From NCBI GenBank assembly GCA_014529385.2, contig CM043971.1:85490340-85554339 (forward strand): 64,000 bases of DNA, written 5' to 3'. Numbering within the stretch: the first letter of the stretch is position 1; every line of letters begins with the position of its first letter. The notes below the pieces were generated by a model. It worked only from the letters and a program-made list of their open reading frames with translations. It made no database searches and was not told where the DNA came from. This document shows, piece after piece, positions 40,133 to 50,745 of this stretch. The position numbers were made by a program, and so were the translations under genes. The stretch comes from Adiantum capillus-veneris. Taxonomy: Eukaryota; Streptophyta; Polypodiopsida; Polypodiales; Pteridaceae.

Positions 40133-43100
40133 GTGGCAGGGGAAACCAGTCTCAAGGCAGGGGGAGTCAAAGAGGTCGTGGTGCAGGATCAAGCAAGCAG
40201 CAACATACTGCAAATAGCAGAGAATGTTGGACTTGTGGTGAAAGAGGTCACATGTCACGTGACTGTCAAAAGGGAAAAGCAAGTGGAAAGAGAGAACAGG
40301 GAAACTATGCATCTACTAGCAGAGATGCAGATGATAGCAAAAACGAGCGCATGTTTGTTATGAAGCATGTAATGAATACGATGACTGCAGAGAATTCCAC
40401 CCAAGATGATGTTTGGTATTGGGATTCAGGTGCCTCTAATCACATGACGTCTCGTGGAGAGTGGTTTAGAGATATGCGCAAACTAGATGTGTCAGGCTAT
40501 GTGTAGACAGGACATGACACAGCTCACCCCATTGCTCATGTAGGGGACATACCTCTAAATACGAATAGTGGGAAATCAAATTACTTAGCAGATGTACTTC
40601 ATGTCCTAAACATTACAAAGAATCTTGTTTCTGTTGGACAAATGGTTGAGCAGGGTTTGCAGGTTCGCTTCAATCCCAATGGCTGTTATGTAGAAGATTT
40701 CTAGAATGGCTATAAGCTTATCACAGAGGGCAAATGTGTGGGCAGAATGTTTACGCTGAATGTAGACATGCCTGAGGTAAAAGCTGCATTATTTGCACAG
40801 GGCACAGGTGTTGTGGTTGATGTTGACATTTGGCACAAACGCATTGGCCATGTCAATGAGCAGAGATTGCGCAGCATGCAATCAAAACAGATTGTAAAAG
40901 GTTTGCCCAAATTCAAGGTGGATGGTATGCATAAAGTGTGTGCAGCATGCCAGTTTGGAAAACAGTCAAAGGGCTCATTTCCACATCAGCGCAATGTATG
41001 TAAAAAGACACTTGAGGTGGTGCACACAGATGTTTGGGGTCCAACCGATACTGCAAGTATACATGGTTGTAGGTATTATGTCTCTTTCATTGATGACCAT
41101 ACAAGGAAAGTATGGGTGTACTTCATGCGTAACAAAAGTGAAGTGTTTGGTCACTTTCTGGACTTCAAAGTCATGATTGAGAAGGAGACAGATATGCAAA
41201 TCAAGACATTAAGGTCAGATGGAGGGGGAGAGTACTTCTCCGATGATTTTTCATATTTTCTACGAATGCACATTGCAGAGGTTGCACGTGCATTAATGAA
41301 TGAGAAGAACATGCCTCATCATTTCTGGGCTGAAGCTGTAAGTACAACTGTGTACATTATGAACAGGACACCTACAGCTGCGGTGCATGATGTAACACCT
41401 GAGGAAAAGTTTACAGGTACAAAGCATGATTTGTCACACTTGAAAGTGTTTGACTGCATAGCTTACGTGCATGTACTAGATGAGTTGCATAGGAAATTGG
41501 ATCCTAAAGCAGAGAAATGTATTCTTGTGGGATATTCCCTTGAACAAAAGGGGTACAGGTGCTACAATCCTACTACACGAGACTTACGAGTGAGCAGAGA
41601 TGTAGTCTTTGATGAGATGAGCAGCTGGTACAGTAATGCACATGGCACTATTGGGGTTGATGTAAAAGATGATGTGGTTGTACAAAATGTGAGGCCACAG
41701 TCACAGGTTTTGAGTGGACCACAAGAGTCCTCTTCTCGTGGCTCTGTTGAGAAGCCATGGAACGGTAGACTACGTACGCAGGTTACTCCACCAGCAGGTA
41801 CAGGGAATGTATCACGAAAAGGAAAGGAAAAGGTTGATGAACCTCCCTTTATGGCTGATGCATCATCAGGGTTTTCACATGTAGACATGGATTCAGATGG
41901 TTCTGAAAAAAGTCTTCATGAGGAATTTGGAATTCCGGCTGTCAGGACACGTGGTGTAAGGAAAGTACAAGAAGATGCTAGAGGGCAAAGGAGTGACCCA
42001 GGACCGCGCAGATCTAACAGAGTCAGAAATCCAATTCAGAAATTGACTTATGATGGGTATATAGCGCATCACCAAGCCTACATGGCTAAGGTGATACAGG
42101 ATGTGGAGCCCACATGTTTTGAGGATGCAATTGGAAATGTGCATTGGGATGATGCAATGAATGAAGAGATGGCTGCATTGGAAGCAAACGACACATGGGA
42201 GTTGGTGCCATTTCCAAGTGGCAAGAAAGCTATTGGATGTAAATGGGTGTATAAAACTAAGCATAAGGCTGATGGTAACATTGAGCGTCACAAGGCAAGG
42301 CTGGTCGCAAAGGGTTATGCACAGATGTATGGCATAGACTATGAGGAGACCTTTGCTCCAGTGGCAAAGATGATGGCTGTGAGAGTTATCATAGCAGTGG
42401 CTGCATCTAGAGGATGGATTATGCATCAAATGGATGTAAAGAATGCCTTCTTGAATGGTGAGTTGCAAGAGGAAGTGTATATGGATCAGCCACCTGGTTA
42501 TGTCGATCCAGGTTACCCAGATTATGTATGCAGACTTCTCAAAGCTTTGTATGGTTTGAAGCAGGGCTCTAGAGCATGGTATGACAGGATTGCCAAGTAT
42601 CTTGTCAGTAGTGGGTTTAGGAGAGCTCATGCTGATCATTCACTCTATGTACGTGAGAGTGATGTGGGGATTGTGGTCATTACCATATATGTAGATGACC
42701 TTATTATTGTGGGTGACAATGCTATGGAGATTGACCATGTGAAGAGTCTTCTCAAACAGGAGTTTGAAATGAAAGATTTGGGCGAGCTGCGCTACTTTCT
42801 TGGCATTGAGGTGATCAGGACTCCACAGGGTGTATGGCTGTCACAGAGACAATATGCTTTGGACATGTTGTCAAAGTATGGTATGGCTGATTGTAAGCCA
42901 ATTTCTATTCCCTTGGATGTGAATGCAAAGCTGAGTGCAGAGAAGGGTGATGTTGTTGAGGATGTCAAGATGTACAAGAAGATTGTGGGTAGTCTAATCT
43001 ACTTGACTATCACGAGACCAGACTTGAGCTACACAGTAGGCTTGGAGAGTCAGTTCATGCAGCTTCCGAGGAAGCCACATTTGGATGGAGTACGACGCAC

Positions 43101-43641
43101 ACTTCGGTATGTGCAAGGGACTCTTGACTACGCATTGTTCTATGCAGCAGATGTGCCATTAGCATTGTATGGGTATACAGATGCAGATTGGGCAGGTAGC
43201 ATTGTTGATAGGAGATCTACGAGTGGCTTCATGTTCTCTTTTGGGAGTGCTGCTGTTACTTGGAGCAGCAAAAAGCAACCTATGGTTGCTTTATCGAGCA
43301 CAGAGGCCGAGTACAGAGGTGCAGCAGTTGGGGCGTGCAAGGTAGCTTGGCTACGCACATTACTTGAGGACTTGGGAGTGCAGGTGGACCAGCAGATTGT
43401 CATCCATTGTGACAACCTCAGCAGCATGCAATTGGCTAGGAACCCAGTGTTCCATGCTAGGACCAAGCACATAGAGGTGCATTACCACTACGTTCGAGAG
43501 CGAGTGTTGGCAGGCGACATCGACTTGGTCTACGTTAACACAGAGGAGCAGATAGCGGATATCTTTACCAAGGCCCTCAGAGATGAGAATCTTCGATGTT
43601 TCCAGACTCTGCGACATGCAGAGCTCGAGGGGGAGTGTTGA
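40133..43641 (+). pseudogene. Copia-A3 pol, defective
   Basis: The order is as in A2: knuckle (CGERGHMSRDC, around 40230), protease DSGAS near 40425, stop TAG at 40504, stop TAG at 40702, then an open 967-codon frame from 40738. In the integrase the reading jumps from ...YFLRMH to IAEVARALM. About 25 residues with YTPQQNGVAERKNR, including the third catalytic acid, are missing (deletion near 41270). RT (YVDD) and RNase H remain intact. The last residues after DIFTKAL are altered by a short deletion. It cannot make functional integrase. Confidence 0.92.
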
Positions 43642-43957
43642 GATGTCGAGCTCTACATCTTGAGCTGGCATCCATTACGGGTCTTGGCCGCTTACGACAT
43701 TTACTCACTGGCGCGTTAGGTGACCGACACGGAGGATCTCTGCCAGTGATTCTACATCTCGACTACACTTATAGTGCCAGCCTAGTACGCTTCTAGCGTG
43801 TTCACACTTAGTGACCGCATGTACATATGTGCTATTTTTCAGCTTTAGCACTTAGTTATTTTTGTACTCTCTTTTCTGTGAGAAGAAGAAGAAGCTTCCC
43901 ATCTCTGTGTGGTGTGTGCTTGTCTTGTGTAGCTCTCTTGCATCCTCTTTCTTTACA
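43636..43957 (+). repeat. Copia-A3 3' LTR
   Basis: 322 bp, preceded by the purine tract and followed by GGTTG. Confidence 0.95.
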
Positions 43958-43962
43958 GGTTG

Positions 43963-44784
43963 TGCTGCCAAGATCCATGTATTTTGATCTGGGACAGGCG
44001 GCGATAGGTTGTCGGCCATGCCGATCGCATGATAGGCTATTCTTGCTAATACTTCTGGCGTGCCCAAGTATGTTATTCTACCCTCCTTCTTGGTGGCCTT
44101 CAATATTGTCAAGACATACTGCACGTGGTCCACAGGCTGCCTTGTTGTTGACTTCAGAACTTGTGTAAAGGCGGTGGCCACGGCGTGATTTGGTGTCGTG
44201 TACCTTGGTGGCCTTTTTGCCAAGAAATGGAAGTGTTGATGGTATAGACGGGGTGGCTCTTCCACCTGTTTGTGGATGAGATCGGCGAATGTAGCCGATG
44301 CTGTTTCCTTGGTAAATGTGCCCGTAGTCTTCCTGTCTCTTGCCCACATGGTCATCCCTTCAGTGGGAAATCTGAGTGCCTCTGCCACTATTTCTTTTGT
44401 AATTACAACCTCGACCTTGTTTCCTTGGTTGTCTGATATTTGGGCGGTTCAGTCTTCTTTGATTGTGGACTGAAGCTCATAAGATTTTTGAAAGTCCACT
44501 CCGCAAGGCTCTTGTTCGTAGAAATGTCGGAGCCCCAACCTACTGTTAGCCTCTTTGGTTTCTGGCTTTGCAGCTACATCATAGACCTCTTTAGGCAGGA
44601 GCCCTTCTTCACTCTTGAACCTGCCCCCAGTGAAGACCGTGTTGTGGTGTTCTTCCAGCTGCTCTTTAGAAAGATAGGATGTTTTTGCCGCATTGAGTGA
44701 ATCGGGGTCCAGTTGATACGTAGGCAATTCTCGTAGTTTCTCTTTTTGGTTTAGCTTCTTCTTGGCCTTCTCCGTGGTTTGCAT
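43963..44784 (-). pseudogene. G1 unit, N-terminal region (about 270 codons), unrecognised
   Basis: It starts at an in-frame Met at 44784 (MQTTEKAKKKLNQKEKLREL). One TGA at 44449 interrupts an otherwise open frame that runs to the Copia-A3 site (...DQNTWILAAQ). Composition is that of a folded, soluble protein with basic and aromatic residues (HFHFLAKRPPRYTTPNHAV). No known domain recognised. Total G1 coding length, without A3, is about 3.5 kb. A palindromic repeat block lies 190 bp upstream, as with the gypsy unit G2. Confidence 0.55.
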
Positions 44785-44939
44785 TGCTCTTGTTCAGTGA
44801 ATAGAGTGCAAAGTTAGCAGAGTTGTTGGATTTTTCTCTGGAATGGCCTTTTAGACTGAAATGCTGATAATCTGGTCCAAATTGCTTCAAATCAATTTTT
44901 GAACAAACAAAGATGCATAAAATCATGCAAGGAACAAAA

Positions 44940-45600
44940 CTATATGGTCAAAACAAAACTTTGCAACCAAAGTAAATAATCGCGATTATTTACAGCAGCT
45001 GAGGAAAATTTTCAACTTTTGCAAACTTGGCTTTATAGGCTTGAAGTATATGCCAATTACATGCTCTGAGTGAAATATGGGCTCATTTGGTTGCACAAGG
45101 TGAAAATGGTACCAGATTTTGGTTTTAGAACTCTGAAACAGTAGATATAAAGGAAATTTGAGATTTTGAAATCCAAATCGACTCAGAATTGGCTAGTGGG
45201 CTTACCACAACATGTACTTTGGATGTATGATGACAAAATATCCAAATTCTCCAATTTTGACCAAAAAGTAAATAATTGCGATTATTAACTTTTCTTCCAA
45301 AATTGATAATTTTTTGCATAGATTGGTTCTAAGCATGGTATAGACCTTGGGTATGAAATATGAGGTGATTTGGATCAAGAAAAGTTGTTCATAACCTAGA
45401 TTTTGGCTTGCAAAGACTTCTTTGCATTTTTTGGCAATTTTGCAAGTAATGGGTGGTCATTTTGGCTCATACTTGATTTTTGGCATGTAATAGGTGTATA
45501 CACATGATAGGTGATGTGAATTGACAAGTTCCAAGGAAAAATCATGCAAAAGCAAATAATCACAATTATTTACAACAGTGACAAAAACTTTGCAAATCTC
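44940..45600. repeat. Left block of ~290-bp repeats with palindromes
   Basis: A 22-bp perfect palindrome, core TAAATAATCGCGATTATTTA, lies at 44972-44993. Imperfect forms lie at 45268-45289 and 45552-45573 (spacing 296 and 284). The DNA between them is AT-rich, with recurring words such as CAAATTTTGACC and CAAGTTTGG. The same repeat type occurs at 55.8-56.9 kb. Confidence 0.85.
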
Positions 45601-47459
45601 ACAAATTTTGACCTAAACATGTTTCATACACCTAATACAAGTCCTAAATTGATTTTGGTCAAGTTTGGTCATGCTGGCATCACTTTGTTCTCTGTCGACT
45701 CTGAAATCACCGTTTTTTGTGATTACTCTGTATGTTGCTGGGTTGGTCGGTCACCTTTGAGGCTTTGGACTTGTCCGTAACATAGTCGTGAAGCTACCTG
45801 TCCAATTCTGGCTCATTTGGAGTCAGTTTGGCCTCGTATGTTGAATTTGATGCTTTGTAACCTTCGAGCCGTTTTTTGCTTTTCGAGGGCTTTGCTTGAT
45901 GGATTTCACCAAACCAATCATATACATCGTATATGGACCTCATTAGCAAGCCATCTGTGGAGTCAGGTTGAAATTTTGGCATTTTCCAAAAACCCTAATT
46001 TCTCTACTAGGGACCCCCTTGACCCCAGCCAATTGGTCATCTGATGATATGGAAAGTTTCTATTATGTTAGGGCATTCTATGGTTCAAAGCCCATATTTG
46101 GTCAGGCTGGCAGGCCGCTATGGTCAGTTTTAGGTCGTAGGTCTTCGTGCACTGCTCGATTTCTAGGGTTTTTTCTAGGGCTTTAGACTAGCTACCAGCC
46201 GTACAAAATGGATCATTGATGAGTAAAGAACTTACCCCTCATGGCTCGTGTGAGACGATGCTGAAAAAGATCAACTGTGGGCTTCAGAAATGTCGCGCGA
46301 AAGAGGCCGAAATGCTCTTTTTGCAAAGGCTCCAAGTGGAAATAAAGTGGTTTTAGCCTCCCCTGGATATCTATACATGGACTTCTCGAACCAATTTCCC
46401 TAGATTCCCCCGTCAGTCCTATTAGGCCGTGAAATCTATGTTAGGCTCAAAAATTTCCAAAATCGGATTCCTGTAGCTTATTCTGCAAGAATTTTACAGA
46501 AGTAGGCCTGGCCCCCTAATTTAGGCTTCCCGCTTCCATCTTCTGATTTCATTGAAGATTTTTGTGCTTGTCTGCCTTGTCTTTCTGATCACCATCGTGT
46601 CTTCCGTTTTTTCATATGAGCTTCCCTGCTATTTATTATTAATTTTTGACCTTTTTATTTGAAAAAATCCATAGAAAATAGCAAAATGCTCTTAAAAAGT
46701 AAAGAGAAAATCCAATAATTAAGAAAATCCCTTGAAAAACATAGCTTTATTGATATTTGTTGGATTTCTCTATGTTTAAGCCTCCTTATCAACAAAAATG
46801 ATGAAAAAGGACCATTTTTTATGATTTTTTGATAGTATATACACTATTTACACTCATCGGGAAGATATTTTCATTGAATTTTCCCTTGTGGATGAATTAT
46901 AGGTAATTATTAGGTGATTTTGCAAAAAATCACACGTTAACATGGAACCTTTTCCTCCCTCTTCAAACATTGCCTTTAATTACTTAGTACTTAGTGACCT
47001 GCCCTTCCACCCCTCCTAGATGGCGTTCTCCGGGACGACTACGTGCATGGGTTGAACAAGTGTGTCTATGCATAGCCGTGATTGGCTCTACCATGATATG
47101 AAGATCAATGCAATTTAACATAATATGATGTGCAAGAGCTGGGTCTTGAGTAAATAACTCAAGGGTTTCTGATGTTGAGGTTTGCTATTGATGTCTTCCA
47201 AAGAGCAAATCTTGTAGGTTATGTGCTCTCTCTTTGATAGTACCATTAGGGTGTTTTAGCACGCTGATTGCTTGAGCTATTTGTAGCATGTTAGACGATT
47301 GTCGAGCTTTTTCTCGCCATTGGTAGCTCTATCGGCTTGGTGCTGTATAGTGTTCAAGAGCCTGTTGAGACTTAACTCGCCATTGTTTGTTTGGTTTCAT
47401 GGTGTGTGGAGAAGATAAGTGCTCCTTTTTCTTCCAATCCTTTTTTATGTTAGGTTCCT
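45601..47459. other. AT-rich non-coding stretch
   Basis: About 1.9 kb without a supported gene. Short frames only. It may be the 3' untranslated region or LTR of the G2 gypsy unit or the 5' region of G1, but I found no TG..CA boundaries or target duplication. Confidence 0.45.
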
Positions 47460-47639
47460 TGTTCATAGATGCCGATTTTATGCTCGAATCCTTGGAACCG
47501 TCTTCTGTTTCTTTGGTGAAGTTTTAGGCACCCAGAACTGATTTGGTTTTTCCACAAGTTGTGCTTTTGGTACCCAAATTTGCCTGACTTCTTGCATGCT
47601 ACTTATAGCATTTGGTTGTCGAGGAGATGGAGAAGATTT

Positions 47640-48180
47640 GCTCATGGAATGGTCTTCTGATTGCATCTTTTCCATTCCTCCTTGCTTGGTGCAATAGGAA
47701 CAATGAGTTTCCCTCCTTTAAGTGATAGCTTTAGCTGATTCGTATCCCAATCTGGTACTGCTTTGTATGTACGCATCCAAGGAATGCCAAGAATCATCGT
47801 CTCATTTATTTGTTCATCTGGCAAGCATACAAACTGATGCGGACATGAACATCCATGTACTATCACATTCAAGTTGACTACTCCCAATGTTGGAGATTAA
47901 TTCTTGTTGCATCCTTTGATTGTTGTTATTCCTCCAGTCAATGCTTGACTTGTTGCCTTCCTGTATATGGAATAACTGACTGCATTCACTCTAGCTCATA
48001 TGTCTACCAAAGCATTGGTGCTATGATTGTTGAGTTGTACTTTGATGCGTAGATCCATTCCATCTAGCCAGTCTCATCATCTGCTGAAACTACGTCTTTA
48101 GGTAATTCCCATTGTCGATCATCTAGTTCCAAAGTGTTGATGGGAATCGGTATCTGTTAATTCTTGAGAGCAGCTTTACA
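47640..48180 (-). pseudogene. Second retropepsin-like region, 3' of integrase
   Basis: The minus-strand reading NHSTNALVDI, then a TGA where the active-site Gly should be, then ARVNAVSYSIYRKA. It continues to MILGIPWMRTYKAVPDWD, the conserved ILG flap-end motif of gypsy aspartic proteases. The catalytic triplet D-T-G is D-I-stop here. It follows the integrase C-terminal tail after a Lys/Glu/Gln-rich linker. A protease at the 3' end of pol is unusual. It may instead be a fragment of another element joined here. Confidence 0.72.
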
Positions 48181-48239
48181 CTTGAGTACCCAAAGTCTAG
48201 CTTCCTCTTGGGCTTCATCAATAACCTGCTGTCGCTTCA

Positions 48240-48792
48240 TCTTCCTTTGTTTGGCTGCATCCATTCTCTCTAGCAATTCATTGGTTAGTGGAAAATTGTA
48301 TTTCTTTAAAATACATCCACTAATCTAATTAGCCATTGGTTTACCATCTAGAGTGGACAATTTTACTGCTCCACTTGGAGATACATCTTCAATGATAAAT
48401 GGTCCATTTCCCTTTTTCTTAAACTTGAGAATGTGTTGCTTAAGGGAATAGACTAAAACTAAGTCCCCTTTTTTGAAGATTTTGGTGATTAAGTGGGAAT
48501 CAAAAAATTGTTTTTGTTTCCGCTTTTGTGCATAGATATGAGCTACAGCAGCTCTAGCCCCCATCATTGGTCTTAAGGACATGCTGTCTACTCGTGTTGG
48601 CATTTTTGCTCGTTGACAAGCATCACACCTTCGAACATATTGTTTGGCATCTGCAAAAAGTGTTGGCCACCATATGCCTGCGATCAAGATTGCTCTTGCG
48701 GTGGTCTCACTAGAAAAGTGACCTCCAGCTAATTGAGCATGTGCTTGTTCTATAATTGGAATATACTCGTGTTCATTTGCACAAAGATGCAA
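48240..48792 (-). pseudogene. G2 integrase: second HHCC module and C-terminal domain, core missing
   Basis: From 48792 (MHLCANEHEYIPIIEQAHAQ) the HHCC zinc-binding module is complete (H..H, CDACQ). After CQRAKMPTRVDSMSLRP the reading passes at once to ARAAVAHIYAQKRKQKQFFD and FKKGDLVLVYSLKQH..FKKKGNGPFII, the integrase C-terminal beta domain. The whole rve core with its D-D-E residues (about 150 aa) is absent while the frame is kept. After PMAN a TAG replaces Trp, and ISGCILKKYNFPLTNELLER continues the tail. Confidence 0.85.
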
Positions 48793-48929
48793 ATGTTGAT
48801 CTTTACCTCTCTAATACAATTGGTTCCCAATAAGAGCATAGTCTCTTGCTTCAGTTTCAATTTCTCTTTGATGGTGTTTACTCATATCCTCAGGAAACAG
48901 TCTGCTCGATTAAGTAAGTAACCAAATAG

Positions 48930-49240
48930 TTACTCCACTTAGGGACAAGTGACATTTGAAATAATGTTACATGAGGAATGGGTGGTTGTTTTTGACACTA
49001 AGGGCAATCTTTTACAAAAGATCTAACGTCTCTTCTCATAGTCGGCCAAAATACTCCAAGTCTTAAAATTCGTTGCATAGTTTGGTCTTCCGCAAAGTGA
49101 AGTCCTACTATGGTAACATGTGCTTGACCTAGGTATTGATTCTTTTCTTCAGGGTTAATGCATAAAAGCAATATCCCATCTCAATTTCTCTTATATAGCC
49201 TTCCAGCTAGTAATTGATACATAGCCGATTGCTTGATTTA
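48930..49240 (-). pseudogene. G2 first HHCC module
   Basis: A separate zinc-binding-like module precedes the one above: LLLCINPEEKNQYLGQAHV, then IVGLHFAEDQTMQRILRLGVFWP, then VRSFVKDCP-stop-CQK. It ends in a linker PKWSNYLVTYL. A single TAG replaces the residue between the two Cys pairs. Together with 48590-48792 this makes two tandem HHCC-like modules. Confidence 0.75.
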
Positions 49241-49546
49241 ATCAATTGTGATAGGAAGTGGTGAATCCACTTGAGCTATTGTCATCAATGACACAATGTT
49301 TTCCGACCATCTAGGTATCATTTCCACGGAGAACAAATAGGCATATGGTAGATCATCGTCTACCCCTTTAGGTGATTCCCCTGAAACAATCCTTGACAAA
49401 TGATCTGCTCTTTGGTGTGTAGTGCCTTTTTTTACAACCACAATGAAATCAAATTCAAGAAGAATGATGAACCATCTCACTATTCTTCCTGTGTTGCATG
49501 GCTTGTTGACCAAATATAACAAGTCTTGGTAGTCCACAAATAACAC
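49238..49546 (-). pseudogene. G2 RNase H C-terminal part
   Basis: The reading MLFVDYQDLLYLVNKPCNTG...WFIILLEFDF...GTTHQRADHLSRI is the end of the gypsy RNase H domain. Same frame as the RT ORF, separated from it by one TAG. Confidence 0.85.
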
Positions 49547-49558
49547 AAACTTGTTGGT

Positions 49559-50600
49559 CTATAGGTAATGTCTATACTTTTTAACAACATAGATCATTCC
49601 TAGTCCTTCTCTTTCAGTGGTGGTGTAATTCTTTTCTGCCATGTTCAATTGTCGACTAGCATAAGAAATAGGAAAGTCAATTTTTCCATCTCCTGGTTGG
49701 GCTAGTATACAACCAATAGTAAAGTTTAAAGCATCTACATGTACATGGAATACTTTATTCCAATCGGGTGCTTTCAGTATTGGAGCTGAGGTGAGAGCTT
49801 TCTTAAGCTTCATGAAGGATTCTTCACATGCCTCGGTCCATTCAAAGTGCGTAATCAAGCTATACATGGATTTTGCAATTATAGCATACATGTAGATGAA
49901 CCGTCGGTAATATCCACAATGTCCCATGAAGGCTTGTACCCCCTTGATTGTTGTTGGTCTTGGAAAATCAGCTATGACATGAATCTTTTCAATATCGGTA
50001 GCTATGTCATTTTTAGACACTATATGTCCAAGAATTTTCCCTTGTCTTCCCATGAATGTGCACTTTTCAGGATTTAAGCAAATCCTATAAATTCTACATT
50101 TCTTGAATACCTTTTTGAGGTGTTCAAAATGATCAGCCCGGATTGAAAACTGTACGCATAGATCATCCACGTAAACTTCCAAGAATTTTTGAAGATACTC
50201 TTTGAAAGCATGGCTCATCAATCTCTGAAATGTGGCTGGAGCATTAGTTAACCCAAATGGCATAACCCGATAGGCAATTATACCCCATTCTGTTGCAAAA
50301 GCAATTTTATGCTGATCTTTTGGGTCAACCAAAAGTTGATTGTATCCCGAAAAACCATCTAAGAAGCTATAGACTTCTTTTCCTACCACGTTCTAAAACG
50401 TGCTCAGTTATCGGAAGAGGAAAGTTATCTCTAATGGTAGCTGCATTCACTTTTTTGAGATTAACATACACTCATAGGTTCCCATTCTTCTGAAGTACTA
50501 CCACAATTGGAGACACCCAATCTGTGTATTCAATTTCGTAAATGAATTCAGCTTCCTTCAGTTTTTCAATCTCTTCTTTGATCTTTCTCGAAGATATCCC
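49559..50600 (-). pseudogene. G2 reverse transcriptase and RNase H start
   Basis: Open from 50389 to 49559 (276 codons): [36 protein letters not shown], catalytic YVDD, LGHIVSKNDI, then RNase H (FHVHVDALNFTIGCILAQPG, SYASRQLNMAEKNYTTTERE). Upstream to about 50600, the RT fingers (DWVSPIVVVLQKNGNL) are present with a stop. The first RNase H acidic site appears as HVHVDAL, where the family usually has a V-D-A-S type sequence. Confidence 0.88.
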
Positions 50601-50745
50601 GGTATTCCTTTAACAAGCTCAGCGAAAGCTTTTCTTCTTCTTCTATTAGGTAATTTGCAATGTACGTCGGTCTAGAATCTTCTCCTGGTTCAGCTAAGTC
50701 TACCCTTTTAGAGTGTTCAGGTCCTTTGTAAGACTCGCCTTGTTT

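Larger units (their letters stand above)
38850..43957 (+). mobile_element. Copia-A3: complete-ended but defective copia element
   Basis: 322-bp LTRs at 38850-39171 and 43636-43957 differ at roughly 12 sites, so it is older than A2. Target duplication is GGTTG. Primer site 39172-39183, polypurine tract CGAGGGGGAG (43626-43635). Gag is open, but pol has two stops and a deletion that removes the integrase catalytic Glu. Confidence 0.95.

Noticed and set aside
45544-46186. Plus-strand ORFs of 60-80 codons near 45.5-46.2 kb
   Set aside because: Short, compositionally unremarkable, no domain, and inside AT-rich repeat DNA.
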